Shown here one piece after another: positions 48,470 to 60,000 of a stretch of 64,000 nucleotides of DNA. How positions within the stretch are numbered: the stretch's first letter is position 1; each line of letters opens with the position of its first letter. Where the stretch lies: the NCBI GenBank assembly GCA_946803715.1, contig CAMPET010000148.1:47099-111098 (forward strand), written 5' to 3'. This stretch comes from Beroe ovata. Lineage: Eukaryota > Ctenophora > Nuda > Beroida > Beroidae. The translations under genes and the position numbers were made by a program. The notes under the pieces were generated by a model. It saw only the letters and a program-made list of their open reading frames with translations, was not told the DNA's origin and ran no database searches.

Positions 48470-50290
48470 TTAGATGGAGCCGCCATAACACCTTATCCGT
48501 TCAAAACATGCAAGTTTTAGTGAGCATTTGAGGATTGCTCCTAAACGGATTGAGCTATAGTCTTGAAACTTCTATTATAGCTCACGGACGATTAGAAACT
48601 CAGACAACCGAAATTTCACGTCAATCTGACAATCGGTTCCCGGGTAAAGGGCCGCCATAACCCCTTGTCCACCCATTTTCGTATCTCATGTGAGTCTCGA
48701 AGTCACGTGACAGACAGCACCTCAGGGAAGCGAGATAGAGCTACAATTCGGTCAGGAATCGATTCAGCGTCCAAAAATACGTAGGAATCGATGGTATTTG
48801 TATTGAAACTGAACAAAAATTTTTCATCGAATTTCTGATCTCAGTATAGGTAGAAAATGAAGTGAATGATCCCACACTTTTATACTTCGATTTCGAAGGT
48901 CTCTAACGACGACTTAACTCCAACTAAAGATACCAATTTTTCACTAAATCATCTCTCCTACTCTCACACTACCAGTAACAACTCTTTTCAGGACCATGTA
49001 AGGTCCTTACTAGCCGTTGAGCCACGCCCAAATCACGATTTCAAACCTGTGGGAAGCAAGAGGTGCAAAACCACGAAAATCAATGGGACACAAAAATCGG
49101 CTCAAAACTTTTTTTTGGGAGACAGACTGGAAATAAGTGTTTCTGGCTAAATTTTTGACGTAGAATCCGAATCTGGAGGAATTTTCTAGCTAGCACCTTG
49201 AGAAATTGGCATAAATCCAATTTTTATCTGAGACGAATAGTTCGAACCCACGTTACAGATAACGCTTCAGGGAAGCAAGATAGCCCCAAAATTAGATCGG
49301 GAATCGATTCAGCGTCCAAAATTACGTAGGAAAAGATGGTATTTACATGGAAATGAAACAAAAAATTTTACTCGAATTTCTGATCTCAGTATCGGTAGAA
49401 ATGGAAGTGAGTGACTCCACACTTTTATACTCCGATTTTGGAGGTCCCTAATGGAGACTTAACAGACACTTAGAGCGCTAATTTTTCACCAAATCATCTC
49501 TCCTACTCTCAGACTACAAGTATCAGCCCTTTTTATGATCAATCAGTATTCATACGAGCCGTAAAGCCACGCCCAAATCACGATTTCAAACCCGTGGGAA
49601 GCAAGAGGTGCAAAAACACGAAAATCAATGGGACACACCGACACCAAAAATTATTTTACCTGAAAATAAAGTTAGAATAAGTGTTTCCGGCTTATTTTTT
49701 GACGTAGAATCCGAATCTGCAAGAATTATTGAGCTAACTTATCGAAAAATAGGTCAAAAATTACATTTTCGTCTCACATGTGAGTCTCGAAGTCACGTGA
49801 CGGACAGCACCTCAGGCAAGGAAAAAAGTGCTACAATTCGGCCGAGAATCGATTCAGCGTCCAAAAAGACGCAGGAATCGATGGTATTTGTATTGAAGAC
49901 CGACGATAGGTTCCCAAGTCAAGGTCCGCCATTACCCTTTATCCACAAAGAGGTCAGTTTCAGTTAGTATTTGAGGATAGCTCCTAAACGGATTAACCTA
50001 TAGTCTTGAAACTTTCACCATAACTCACGGGTTATTAGAAACTCGGACTCCCAAAATTTCACGTCAATCCGATAATCAGCTACCAAGTAAAGGGCCGCCA
50101 TAACCCTTATCCGTTCAAAACATGCAAGTTTGAGTGAGCATTTGAGGATAACTCCTATACAGATTGAACTATAGTCTTGAAGCTTCTATCATAGCTCAAG
50201 GACCATTAGAAACTCGGACAACCAAAATTTCATGTCAATGTGATAATCGGTTCCCATAGTAAGGTCCGACATAACGCCTTATCATTGTTC
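48470..50290 (+). repeat. composite repeat: two families interleaved
   Basis: Family 1 is a unit of about 190 bases containing GCCGCCATAACNCCTTATCC, AGCATTTGAGGATNGCTCCT, ATAGTCTTGAAACTTCTA and AATTTCACGTCAATC, at about 48470-48665, 49915-50100 and 50100-50285. Family 2 is a unit of about 545 bases with GGAATCGATTCAGCGTCC, at about 48700-49240, 49255-49790 and a partial copy at 49800-49900. GTCACGTGAC occurs at 48702-48711 and 49792-49801. Family 2 is shared with the 61.1-63.3 kb array. Confidence 0.85.
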
Positions 50291-50621
50291 AATCGCTATT
50301 CTCAATTTAAATCCCCATTCGTTTTTACAGATTATCATTTTATGTAGCCCGCAGCAGGTATGTCTGTCGTGAACACTGTTTAAAACTCATGTAGTGATTC
50401 TTGTACAGAGATAGCAAGCTCTATTCAATGTCACGCTTTTGTGTATTGTCTGCTCACTTAGTCATCGTGTAGATGAGGCTGGCTTGAGAGGTGAAATTGG
50501 GGGTGATTTATCATTTCATAGGGGTTTTTATGTTGCAATAGTTTTCTCGACCAAAATGTCATTGAGATTGAGTTCCTATGATTCAACTGTGGTAACCTGC
50601 CCCCTACTATTCTCTAGCTTG

Positions 50622-53600
50622 ATGGCTGATGGAGTGTGTGCAGTGTCAAACTCAACTCTTCAAGCTGCCTGCAGAGTAAGTTCCATAGCAACCTGTTGAT
50701 TGTTGCTTAGTTGCAACAAGTAACAGTCTTCAAATGTTTGGATTTCGGAAAAGATGACTTCTGATCATAGTATATCTTAGTATATCACTAAACTAGGAAT
50801 TCTAGGCTAGAGACTGGAGAGTCTAGATAAAGTTATATCAATCATTGCTTAGCAACAATTACAGTTGTCGCTAAGTGTTGCTTAGCAACGGAATTGCAAT
50901 TATAGTGTTGCTTAGCAACGGAATTTCAATTATAGTGTTGCTAAGCAACGACCCACTCCTCAGGAAGATGAGAGATGGTACCTATTCGTAGTTACGAGTG
51001 TGATCATAACATTCGGCGGAGGATTTATCATTTTCCTCCTGCAACTCATCTACGATAAATGGATGAAGGTACGGTGTGATTCGCAATTCCTGACTACTCC
51101 GCATGGCAATCCAAAAGTGGTAACCATGGAAATAATGGTATAGTTACCATGGTGTTTGAACCCATTATGCCTCCATATACCAAGTTGTATGTGATCGCTG
51201 AGGTGTGATAGTGAACACAATACACGCCATGTGTATCCCATGATGAACTATTGTTACCATGGTAACACCATGCTCTATTGTTACCATGGTAACCGTACTA
51301 ATGACTATACTAGGTGTGGCCCTCATGAAGTGCACTGTGTGTTCTCTCATTGTCTCCAGGAGGATTATCTTATTGAATCTCAAGCCTCTCTGTCTATCTG
51401 GAGCAGGATTCAGACAATTCAAACAACGGCACACGCACATGTGTGTGTGTGTGTGTGTGTGTGTNATGGATTTGACCAATGAGGTGGTGGTTTGTGATCA
51501 GGCCTAAAACGATCAGATCAAAGCAAGGATTGGCGCTACCAGTCTTGCAACTGCCCAGGTATTCTACACACTTGCGTCACGTATTGTACCAATTTACGTC
51601 ACACAGGAACGTTTTTGCGTCACATACCATTTTGCGTCAATGAGTTAATATGCAATTAGTTGCTATTTCCCATGGTGTAGGGAGTTGCTACACTCACCCT
51701 GTACTTCCTGAGATCTGCCTTGTACACGTTCCCAGGCGACATGAAGAATCCTGACGTCATGGTGGAGGAATATGTTCCGTTATCGGTGAATGTGACAGTG
51801 TATCCGTACATTGGATCCAGCATGGCTGCGTCACTGAAACACGGGCTGTTATATAACCTGCTGGACACAGCCCCATTGCAACATGCCACCATTATTATCA
51901 TTATTGAACACTGAGAGTATCAACAGTCTCTCTTCTAGCCCAGTTGTTCTTTCCTCAACCTAATTCATTATCTACCGGAATCCTAGGTTTCCTACCAGTA
52001 TCTTAGGTGTATGATACTATGGACATCGGACTCGCTCTGAATAACCCAGTCCCCAGATAGTAATTAGTAGCGGTGTATCATGTTAACCACGGTCATGATA
52101 GGGATCATATCCGCTGTTATACTCTGTCCAATATCCATAATCCACAACATTCATCTGCCCTTGTTTGTTGCAGCTCGTTAGCATGCCAATATTGCATTCT
52201 AGCAGCGCATCATCTACCTATCTACATATCGATAACCAGCCTATTTCCGAGTCGTGTTTATGGCGGACACTATATAGATATGAATCTCTGCCAGGACATA
52301 ATCCCGAGTATTGAAATATCGGGTGTAGATTCAAAGTGCACTGCCTCTGCAGGACCTAGCCTCCGCCATTTCAATTTCATGACCACTTGCACGAGTCGTT
52401 ATTTTGGGGCTGACACAGATATATGTTTGGATAAGCCGCTTTTAGCACACAGAAATCGCATAATTGCTCTCATCGCAGTATTTCATCAGGCCGCTGAGAC
52501 GTTTATGCCGAAAAACCCTCGAATTTACGGAATTAAAACTTTATACTATTGTTGAAGAAAGTTGCGAAATAACGGAATTAAAACTTTTCACAATGATTGT
52601 CGGAAGTTCCCATTCCTTTATTCGCAGATTTTTCAGCAGAAACTTCTATGATGATACGTAGAAATATTGCTGAGTAACAAAACGGTCAAAAGTAGGATAA
52701 TATAAGATATTTCCTTGTGTTTACCTGTAATCATTGAGATCGGTGAAGAATATAAGTGAAACTTCCCCATAGTCACCCTCCTTTGTATAGATGGAGCCCT
52801 TCGGATTGATTCTATAGCACGCGCCGCTGAGTGAAATTTCCTGAGAAGAGCGTTACCATGACAACATTAGTATGCCATATAAGGTGAGATACTGATACTC
52901 TACTCATTCTTCTTACCCATTCGAAATGTTTCTCCCTTTCGCTATGTTCGTAATCGTCATCCCAATGAGGCTGCCAAGTCGTATAGTTCTCATTGTTGAA
53001 TGCCTTCAGTTCATGACACAAATCCCTTTCGAAAGTGGTGTCAATGAGGTATGTGGTGTCAATGAGGTATGCGGTGTCAAAGAGGTATGCGGTGTCAGAG
53101 TACAGAGTGGTGTCAGAGTACAAAGGGGTGTCAAAGTACATAGTGGTGTCAGAGTACAGAGTGGTGTCAGAGTACAGAGTGGTGTCAGAGTACATAGTGG
53201 TTTCAAAGTACATAGTGTTGTCAGAGAACAGAGTGCATAGTGGTAACAGAGTTAAAGATGGTGTCAGCAGGTGAAAGTGTGTGTTTTCAACTGCGTTCTC
53301 GACATGATTTTGCCAGTTTTCATTCATTATGAGTATAATGACCACACACGCATTGCACAATTAGGTGTTTACATAATAACCATGAATAGGATTAACAGTA
53401 ATATGTACGACCATTATCCCAACTGAGTTAAATGTTGGTGTGTTGGCGACGCGAGGTGGTAACCAGTGAGTTACCATGGTAACTACTACGTTAACCGTGG
53501 TAACAGTCAGGGTTACAGTATTGAAACGGATGTTCAATCGGTAACTCTGTCTAAATAGCTGTATCAATGATATGCCTAATTGTCTCAAAATGAGGTTGTC

Positions 53601-54041
53601 AGAAAAATGCTCTTTCATCGAAACATATCTCGTTCAAATGGAATTTTTATCCAGTTTTGAGCTCATGGATCATTAACTCACGGAGCTAAAGATCAAATCA
53701 GTGCTTTTACCATGGCTTTAGTCTATAATAGACCAGCTTTTACCAGTGCAGTACCATGCGAAGACAGTGTCTACTATCATGGTCTACAAAATATTTATTT
53801 CAAAACGCTGATATTCGATCAAACATCCTTTTCTCTATTCGAATATCCAACTTGTTTTGGAGCTTATATCACCCTAACTACCACTCTCTTACCATGGTAA
53901 CTCCTATTTCAGTTCTCACCCCAGATCATGGCCAACATCTACGACAGGGACAAAGTAGAAGAGAGTGAACTTCACAACAAACTCCGACATTACATTGTCA
54001 ATGAAGTGATCAGTTTACAAACCAACAAAGGGATGGTGTTG
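50622..54041 (+). CDS. membrane protein with BK-channel-S0-like helix (3' incomplete)
   Basis: Plus-strand exons in phase 0: 50622-50675 (possible start, MADGVCAVSNSTLQAACR), 50964-51068, 51360 to about 51430 (EDYLIESQASLSIWSRIQ, donor lost beside an N and a GT run), 51517-51558 (IKARIGATSLATAQ) and 53925-54041 (IMANIYDRDKVEESELHNKL, then RHYIVNEVISLQ). Exon 2 encodes one transmembrane helix: RWYLFVVTSVIITFGGGFII, then FLLQLIYDKW. This resembles the S0 segment of Slo1/BK potassium channels (WWAFLASSMVTFFGGLFII) in spacing of W, S, T-F and GG, but the following exons do not clearly match BK, so the identity is a guess. An N-glycosylation site (NST) precedes the helix. Later exons are not visible within the window. 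The 2.4-kb intron 51559-53924 holds minus-strand exons. Confidence 0.5.
51253..51293. promoter_or_regulatory. two exact GTTACCATGGTAAC palindromes
   Basis: Exact copies at 51253-51266 and 51280-51293, 27 bases apart, in an intron. Another partial copy lies at about 51118-51155. Confidence 0.5.
51698..53025 (-). CDS. DEG/ENaC-like channel, extracellular-domain exons (partial)
   Basis: Three minus-strand exons join in phase: 53025-52917, 52840-52725 and 51833-51698, for 120 residues. The text DLCHELKAFNNENYTTW, then ISLSGACYRINPKG (compare GxCYTFN in acid-sensing and epithelial sodium channels), then DYGEVSLIFFTDLNDY, then DPMYGYTVTFTDNG and GFFMSPGNVYKADLRKYR (compare the GFxVxPG segment), follows the order of the DEG/ENaC ectodomain. 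Both transmembrane segments are missing. An upstream piece with MKEHFSDNLILRQLGISLIQ near 53618-53530 may belong to the N-terminal side. No cysteine-rich or pore exon was found downstream on this strand before 50.6 kb. It may be a pseudogene fragment, or a gene whose remaining exons are unrecognised. It lies inside an intron of the plus-strand gene. Confidence 0.5.
53030..53265. repeat. diverged 18-bp minisatellite beside DEG/ENaC-like exon
   Basis: About 13 copies of units such as GTGGTGTCAGAGTACATA, abutting the acceptor of exon 53025-52917 as it also abuts a TMF1 acceptor. Confidence 0.9.
53470..53483. promoter_or_regulatory. exact GTTACCATGGTAAC palindrome
   Basis: One exact copy followed by a TTAACCGTGGTAAC relative within 20 bases. 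A further TTACCATGGTAAC copy is near 53889. Confidence 0.5.
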
Positions 54042-55367
54042 GTGAGTCGTTGAAATATTTCCTTGTGTTTGTTTTGTCCGTGGTAGTCCGAGGTAAAACT
54101 GGTGTGCACTGGGAATTGAGCGAAATCAAAACATGAATTCCAAAGATAGAATTTTTGTGCCACAGTGCGCTTTGAGTGGCATTTCTTGTCGTAAATGGAG
54201 CGCGCGCAGACATTTTCATATCAACAACGTTCTAAAATTTTGTCTTCATGCCGCGCGCAGCTGACGCGCGCACAACTTTTCGCGCCTTTTTTCAGTAGAG
54301 CTCCCATGGAATATCATCGTAGAGATACGAAAACTCTGACACCATCTTCTGTTCTGCTGTCTTTATTGACACCGCTCCACACCTAGTCACCATTCTCACC
54401 TAGTCACCATTCTCTCTGAGAGCCCTCTGATCTCTGAAACCACTTTTCCAATATGTTCTGACACCAGTCTGCCGCTTGACACCAGTTTGCGTCAGGCACC
54501 ACATTCACGACTGACACCACTCTCCATGCTTGTCCTAAGTCTTCACTCTATCCTTCGCCTAGTATCCGATAGCCATTGCCTCCTTCGACATCACTCTTTC
54601 ACAGAACTCTCCATGTAAATCTACTCCTTAATAAAAGTTACAACCGTCAATTATGGGTGAGAAGTATTACCTGCAAGGGTGTTATGACTGTCAGTAATTG
54701 ACGTTTAAGAGGGAACTGTAACTATATCACCTGGTGTTGTGGGAATTGTGGAACTGACCTCTCTTTTTTTCTGATACCGGACTGTCGCTAGGGAACGGTC
54801 GAGAACATTTCCCATTAATTGAGGACAAAGAACCTGGACTCCAGCACTGAACCCTATTATGTGTATGTTTCACTGTATGTGTGGACTCCAACCAGTCTGA
54901 ATAGTGTAATGATTGTTGAGAACGAGAAATCTGTCCCGTGAACAATGACTGTACATAACGTGAGCCGGTAGTTCATTGGTAGTAGAATGAATCATTAACA
55001 TGCTGTTTATCTCATAATCAAGTAATGGAAAGAGCACACACACACGCACGCATACATATAGGCAAACACTAAACATGTGTGTGTGTGTGTGTGCGTGTGT
55101 GTGTGTGTGCGTGTGTGTGCGTGCGTGTTTCTCACTTCCCCAGAACTGGTTGCCGGGTAACAGAATTACATTATCTCACACGTTTCCTCCCCAAGCAATT
55201 AACATGTTTAATTTGTTCTCGGACTGTCTTGGTAATTGTTTAAAGGAGCTATCAATACTACGTTTCTGTCGGAAAAGAGTGTGTGCGTTGTTTTACTTGA
55301 GTTTTGTTCAACGTGTGTTTTACCTGTATGTGCGCCCCGTTTTCGACTGATGTATTTGTGTGTGTGT

Positions 55368-55417
<50 letters not shown>

Positions 55418-55425
55418 TGTGAGTG

Positions 55426-55559
55426 NNNNNNNNNNNNNNNNNNNNNNNNNNNNNNNNNNNNNNNNNNNNNNNNNNNNNNNNNNNNNNNNNNNNNNNNNNN
55501 NNNNNNNNNNNNNNNNNNNNNNNNNNNNNNNNNNNNNNNNNNNNNNNNNNNNNNNNNNN
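55426..55559. other. assembly gap (N)
   Basis: N run flanked on both sides by long GT tracts, so it is an uncrossed microsatellite. Confidence 0.97.
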
Positions 55560-56000
55560 TGTGTGTGTGTGTGTGTGTGTGTGTTTGTGTGAGTGTGAGT
55601 GTGTGTGTTTCTGTGATTTCTCTCCTGCCGCAGCTGTTACTGGCCATCACTTTTTGAATCCTGTCGGGTGTTTTCCCGTGTTATATTTTTGGGCAAATCA
55701 GTCAATTTTGTGATCGGTTCGTTTTTTGAGTGAGATTGAACATGAATTTGCTAATTTGATGAACATCTCTCCTCTCATTTGACCAATCTCGTGCTCTCTA
55801 TATCGGTATGTGTTCGTTTCAAATACTTTCCAATTCCTGCGTCCTGGATAAATCTTCTAAAATTTCAAGTTATCATCATTTAGTTATTCGGTGGCCGCAA
55901 TTATCCCTTATATGGGCATCATTACCGCCTCGGTAATTGACGATTGGCTCCCGCATTTTGGTATAACTCTACGTCAGGAGTACGAGAGGCGTTTATTTCC

Positions 56001-56156
56001 GTTATAAACGCACACTCTCTCCCGAACCATGCGTTATTATAAACGCACACTCTCCCCCGCACTATGCGTTATTATAAACGCACACTCTCCCCCGCACTAT
56101 GCGTTATTATAAACGCACACTCTCCCCGCACTATGCGTTATTATAAACGCACACTC
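56001..56156. repeat. 35-bp satellite with internal hairpin, about 4.5 copies
   Basis: AAACGCACAC recurs at 56006, 56041, 56076, 56111 and 56145. Each junction contains GCGTTATTATAAACGC, a short inverted repeat (GCGTT / AACGC). Confidence 0.95.
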
Positions 56157-56262
56157 CTGAGTGTTGCCATTCCCACGTCATATATAATCCCTGGTATATT
56201 GGAGGAGTAGGTATGCGGAATTCCTGTGTTTCCTGATTTTCCCACCAAATCCCAGTTACAGC

Positions 56263-56276
56263 GTTGCCATGGCAAC
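56263..56276. promoter_or_regulatory. canonical X-box GTTGCCATGGCAAC
   Basis: A perfect palindrome identical to the consensus RFX-binding X-box. It stands alone in non-coding sequence with no gene recognised nearby. Confidence 0.55.
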
Positions 56277-57039
56277 AGACAGTGGTGAGAGACCATCGTC
56301 TCCACGGATACAGACATTATAGCGGGCAACATTTAGTCCGAATTACGGAGTTAGTATCAAGTCTCCGCGTATATGTTTTCCTCCACGCGTGTGTATCTTG
56401 TTCCCACTGTAATTCAGTAGGTAGTACACAATATGTTGCGATTTCAATAGGAAATTCTCTTTTTTCCTCCCCCCCTCCTCCAGGAAAAACTAGATATATT
56501 TCCCTTGTTTTGCCGCCTCTATCTTACTTGATATCGTGTGATCTGTCCACAGGAATTTCGTTTGTGCAATTTCAGCGAGGTCAGATGATTCCCATCTGAT
56601 ATGAGTCAGGTGCTGCGAACTTTCTGTGTCTGTGCTGGCGTGAATTATGATCATATATCAGAATAATTCACACTGAGATGGTATTTCTCGGGGTGTTCTA
56701 TTGTTTCAACCCAAGCAACATTTTCACCGGGATACATGCTGTTTCCATGGCAACAACAGAGTCAGCGTGGTCATTTCTCTCCGCAGCAGCAGATTCTGCA
56801 GAGAGCAGATCACACAACCTGATCCTATCTCATTCTCTGATCATTCTTACTAGAGATGTGGGTATCTGAAAACGGCGAATCGGTGTCTGGCGCGTCGGAG
56901 TGTTTTCATTAGTTTTATTTCCCCAGTTGCAACTCTCGTAGAGCAAGACAAAAAAAGCAAGACTATAAAGTAACGTGAGATTGGCCAGCATCCTATCTAT
57001 AGGAGACAAGGATCAAGGACACACAGACACAGACACACA

Positions 57040-57076
<37 letters not shown>

Positions 57077-60000
57077 AGAGACACACACACATCACACACA
57101 CCCTCGCAGAATGGAAACGTCAAACGAGATATTGGGAACCGCAAGACACATGAGTAGTGAGATGGTACAAATACGATGTTCAATGATAACATCATTCATT
57201 GTCATCTNACACACACACCTCCACTTATAGATTTCCTACTTCCTCCTGATGACGCAACTTGCTGCGCAAGCAATCCCAACTCTCTCTCTCATCTTGAGAG
57301 AGAGAGAGACCGTTGTCCTCTCCTAATGACCTCCATTAACAACTTCCCCTACAATTACTCGGTTCTTAGACCTGATTATTTTAATTGAAAGAAAAGGAAA
57401 GAGGAGGGATGAGAATAACTTCTCATTTGCTTCAGGTTTAAGTGAGATACAAACACTCATTAGATACAGGGATTAGTCTACCTGTGTGTATGTGTTATCA
57501 CCAGTATCCTTCCCTCTCAGATGTTTGTTCACGTCTCTTTTCAAAGTTTTTATACAAGTTTTCGTCCAAGTTCTTGTTTCGCGTTCTCCCCGTTTCATTC
57601 CCTATTCAACCCAAGTCAGATACCTAGTTCTATTCTCTCTTGAAGACCACTATGTTGTTCTCACGGGCACTCCGCCACAATCTCCTATTCTTTTGTTACA
57701 TTTGGCTCTTGGTTTACTTGAATTAAGCCCCATTTTATTGGTTGAATGACCATTAAGTTGCGCGCGCATCCACAAAGTACGTTTGTAGGCATCTGATCGC
57801 GCGCTGTGATAAAATGTTTTCGCGCGCGACGAAAATTTACGTCTGAACCACGAATTCTGTGCGACCGACGCAGTGGCAACATCAGTTCAGACACAATTGA
57901 CATCACATCACTCCTCCCTGTGACACCACTTCTTCGCTGACACCACATTGCCATGACACCTGTTCTCTCTGACACCACGTGTTCGATAAATTCCTGTGAC
58001 GGTAAACAAACCTGGCAGCCTCGCTATTTTTATATCGCGGTATATTCCAGTCTTTCAACAGCTGCTTGTTCTAGGAAACCCAATGTATTGGACTCCATTT
58101 ATTCCATATTGGGAAGTGTTTCTTCCTTATAAGGCTTGATGGGTTGTTTGCGCGCCGACAGCCTACGGAATTCGTGCAACAATTGATATTATACTGTGTT
58201 ATGCAGTATTTCTATCTTTAGCCCCAGGTATTTTACACTGTTAATAATATCTTGTTATTCCGTTTGTTACAAGTCCACTACTCTGATTGTAATATTGCTG
58301 GTGATTCGTCACCATGGCGACAAACACTCCACGTTGTTTTTACCCACACACAACTATAGTGATTGATCATTTCTCAGTATTTGCCTCCTCCAAACCTCAG
58401 ACTTTCATCAACTGATTGAGTTTCGAGAGGAGCTAATGCTTTTTCGCAGCAGTGTCAGGACCCATGGTTGTTTCCATGGCAGCGACGCTTTCTCTCTCTC
58501 TCAGACCAAGTCTCACTTTGCGTCCATATCTGCGTGTTTTTGAAAACCGCATTTAATCGAACAGATGTTTAGTTATTAACTTCACACACTGACACACACA
58601 AACACACGCACATATACACACACATACACACACATATATATACACACACACACACACAAATTAACTCAAATATTATGAGAGATACAGTGTAGCGCATATG
58701 ATGATGCAACGTAACTCGTACATAGCCCGATGTGCACATATTGCTTTGTCAATGTTGATCAATTTGTATCATTGTCATTGTCCGGTGTTCTGACCGTTTT
58801 CGAGGATTGTCATCTCTTGTCATCTCCAGTTTATTTCGAGGTTAAGCTCTGCTCCTCTTTTTGGAGATTTTCTGTTCCTCATCATTGCTCCGTGAGAATT
58901 AGAGCTTGAAATATGTTCACAATCTACAATGATTTCCCCCAATTCTAACTGTAATCATCCTCCTGACCCAGTCATGCCAAGTATGGCGAGCAATCTTACC
59001 ATATAAGGAATAATTACCCCCGAGATTTCGGACCAAGTCACGAATCATAGCAGACTACCGAGCAAAAGTTACCAATCTTTATCCTCTTGTATATTCATTA
59101 TTCCAGCACAACATATTATTACGATGATTATTATCGTAAAACTTACCTAAATCTCACAGGAGCAGCCTAAGCTCCTGCATGCCCTCATCCACTCATATTA
59201 TCATCTTCGTGTGTGTAGCATCATCGTGTGTGCGTGTGTGTGTGTGTGATAGAGTGTGTGTGTGTGTGGTAGTAGCATTTCTGTGGTTTTTGCTAACGCT
59301 CGGGTTTTTGTTACGTCATTCACCACTTCCCTCATTCGCTATCCTTCTCCCTTTCCTCCCTCTCATCCAATGCGTCTCCCTACCGGCACAGAGGATTTTT
59401 ACTATAGGTCCTCCCCCATCTTCCCCACAGCTATATCGTATATAATATATATGTGTGTGTCTGCAGGAGAAGCTCAACGAATAGCATTGTATGTTTGTAT
59501 ACCTATGATAAGTTAAGAGGGAAGATTTATTCCTATTTTTATTTTCGTTTCTATGATAAGAGAGGGGAGCATATGTTGTTGTTGTTGTTTATATTCCCAA
59601 AATATAGATTATAGTCGCGCCATGGTTATAGCAACGCCAAGGCCCAGTGTAGACTGTTATACTGAATGTACAAATTGAGAATCTCAGCTTGTTATGCAAT
59701 TTACACTTGGGGGTAGAGTCTGCAAAATGTGGTGATCAGTGCACTGTTCGTTAGGGAATACTCAGCCAGAATTTCCTGGTTTCCTGGTGAATCCAGTAAT
59801 TGTAATCGTAATTGTGATGATTTCCTGCTCTTATGTCACGCTCGATTGAGAAGATGGAACATTAATTTTTGCCCCTCTTTTTCCTTACTTCTCCTGTTCA
59901 ACGTTTCATTGTACTTAGAAATAATAAGTGGAATGACTTCTTTTGTTATTATGGCACTGATATAAGGTGTTAGTATATTAAGTGGAAGACACATGTGCAG

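Larger units (their letters stand above)
40577..50621. other. 10-kb region without a convincing gene
   Basis: Only short open frames occur. The best are overlapping minus frames at 42216-42925 (108 and 88 codons), with no recognisable domain and two competing frames. Single-N join at 41225 beside a CA repeat, a CA microsatellite at 44346-44389, X-box-like palindromes at 42848-42861, 43761-43774 and 48225-48238, and a composite repeat at 48.47-50.29 kb. Confidence 0.55.

Noticed and set aside
55236-55657. Frames spanning the N gap with CVCV runs
   Set aside because: They are GT microsatellite translated on both sides of an assembly gap.
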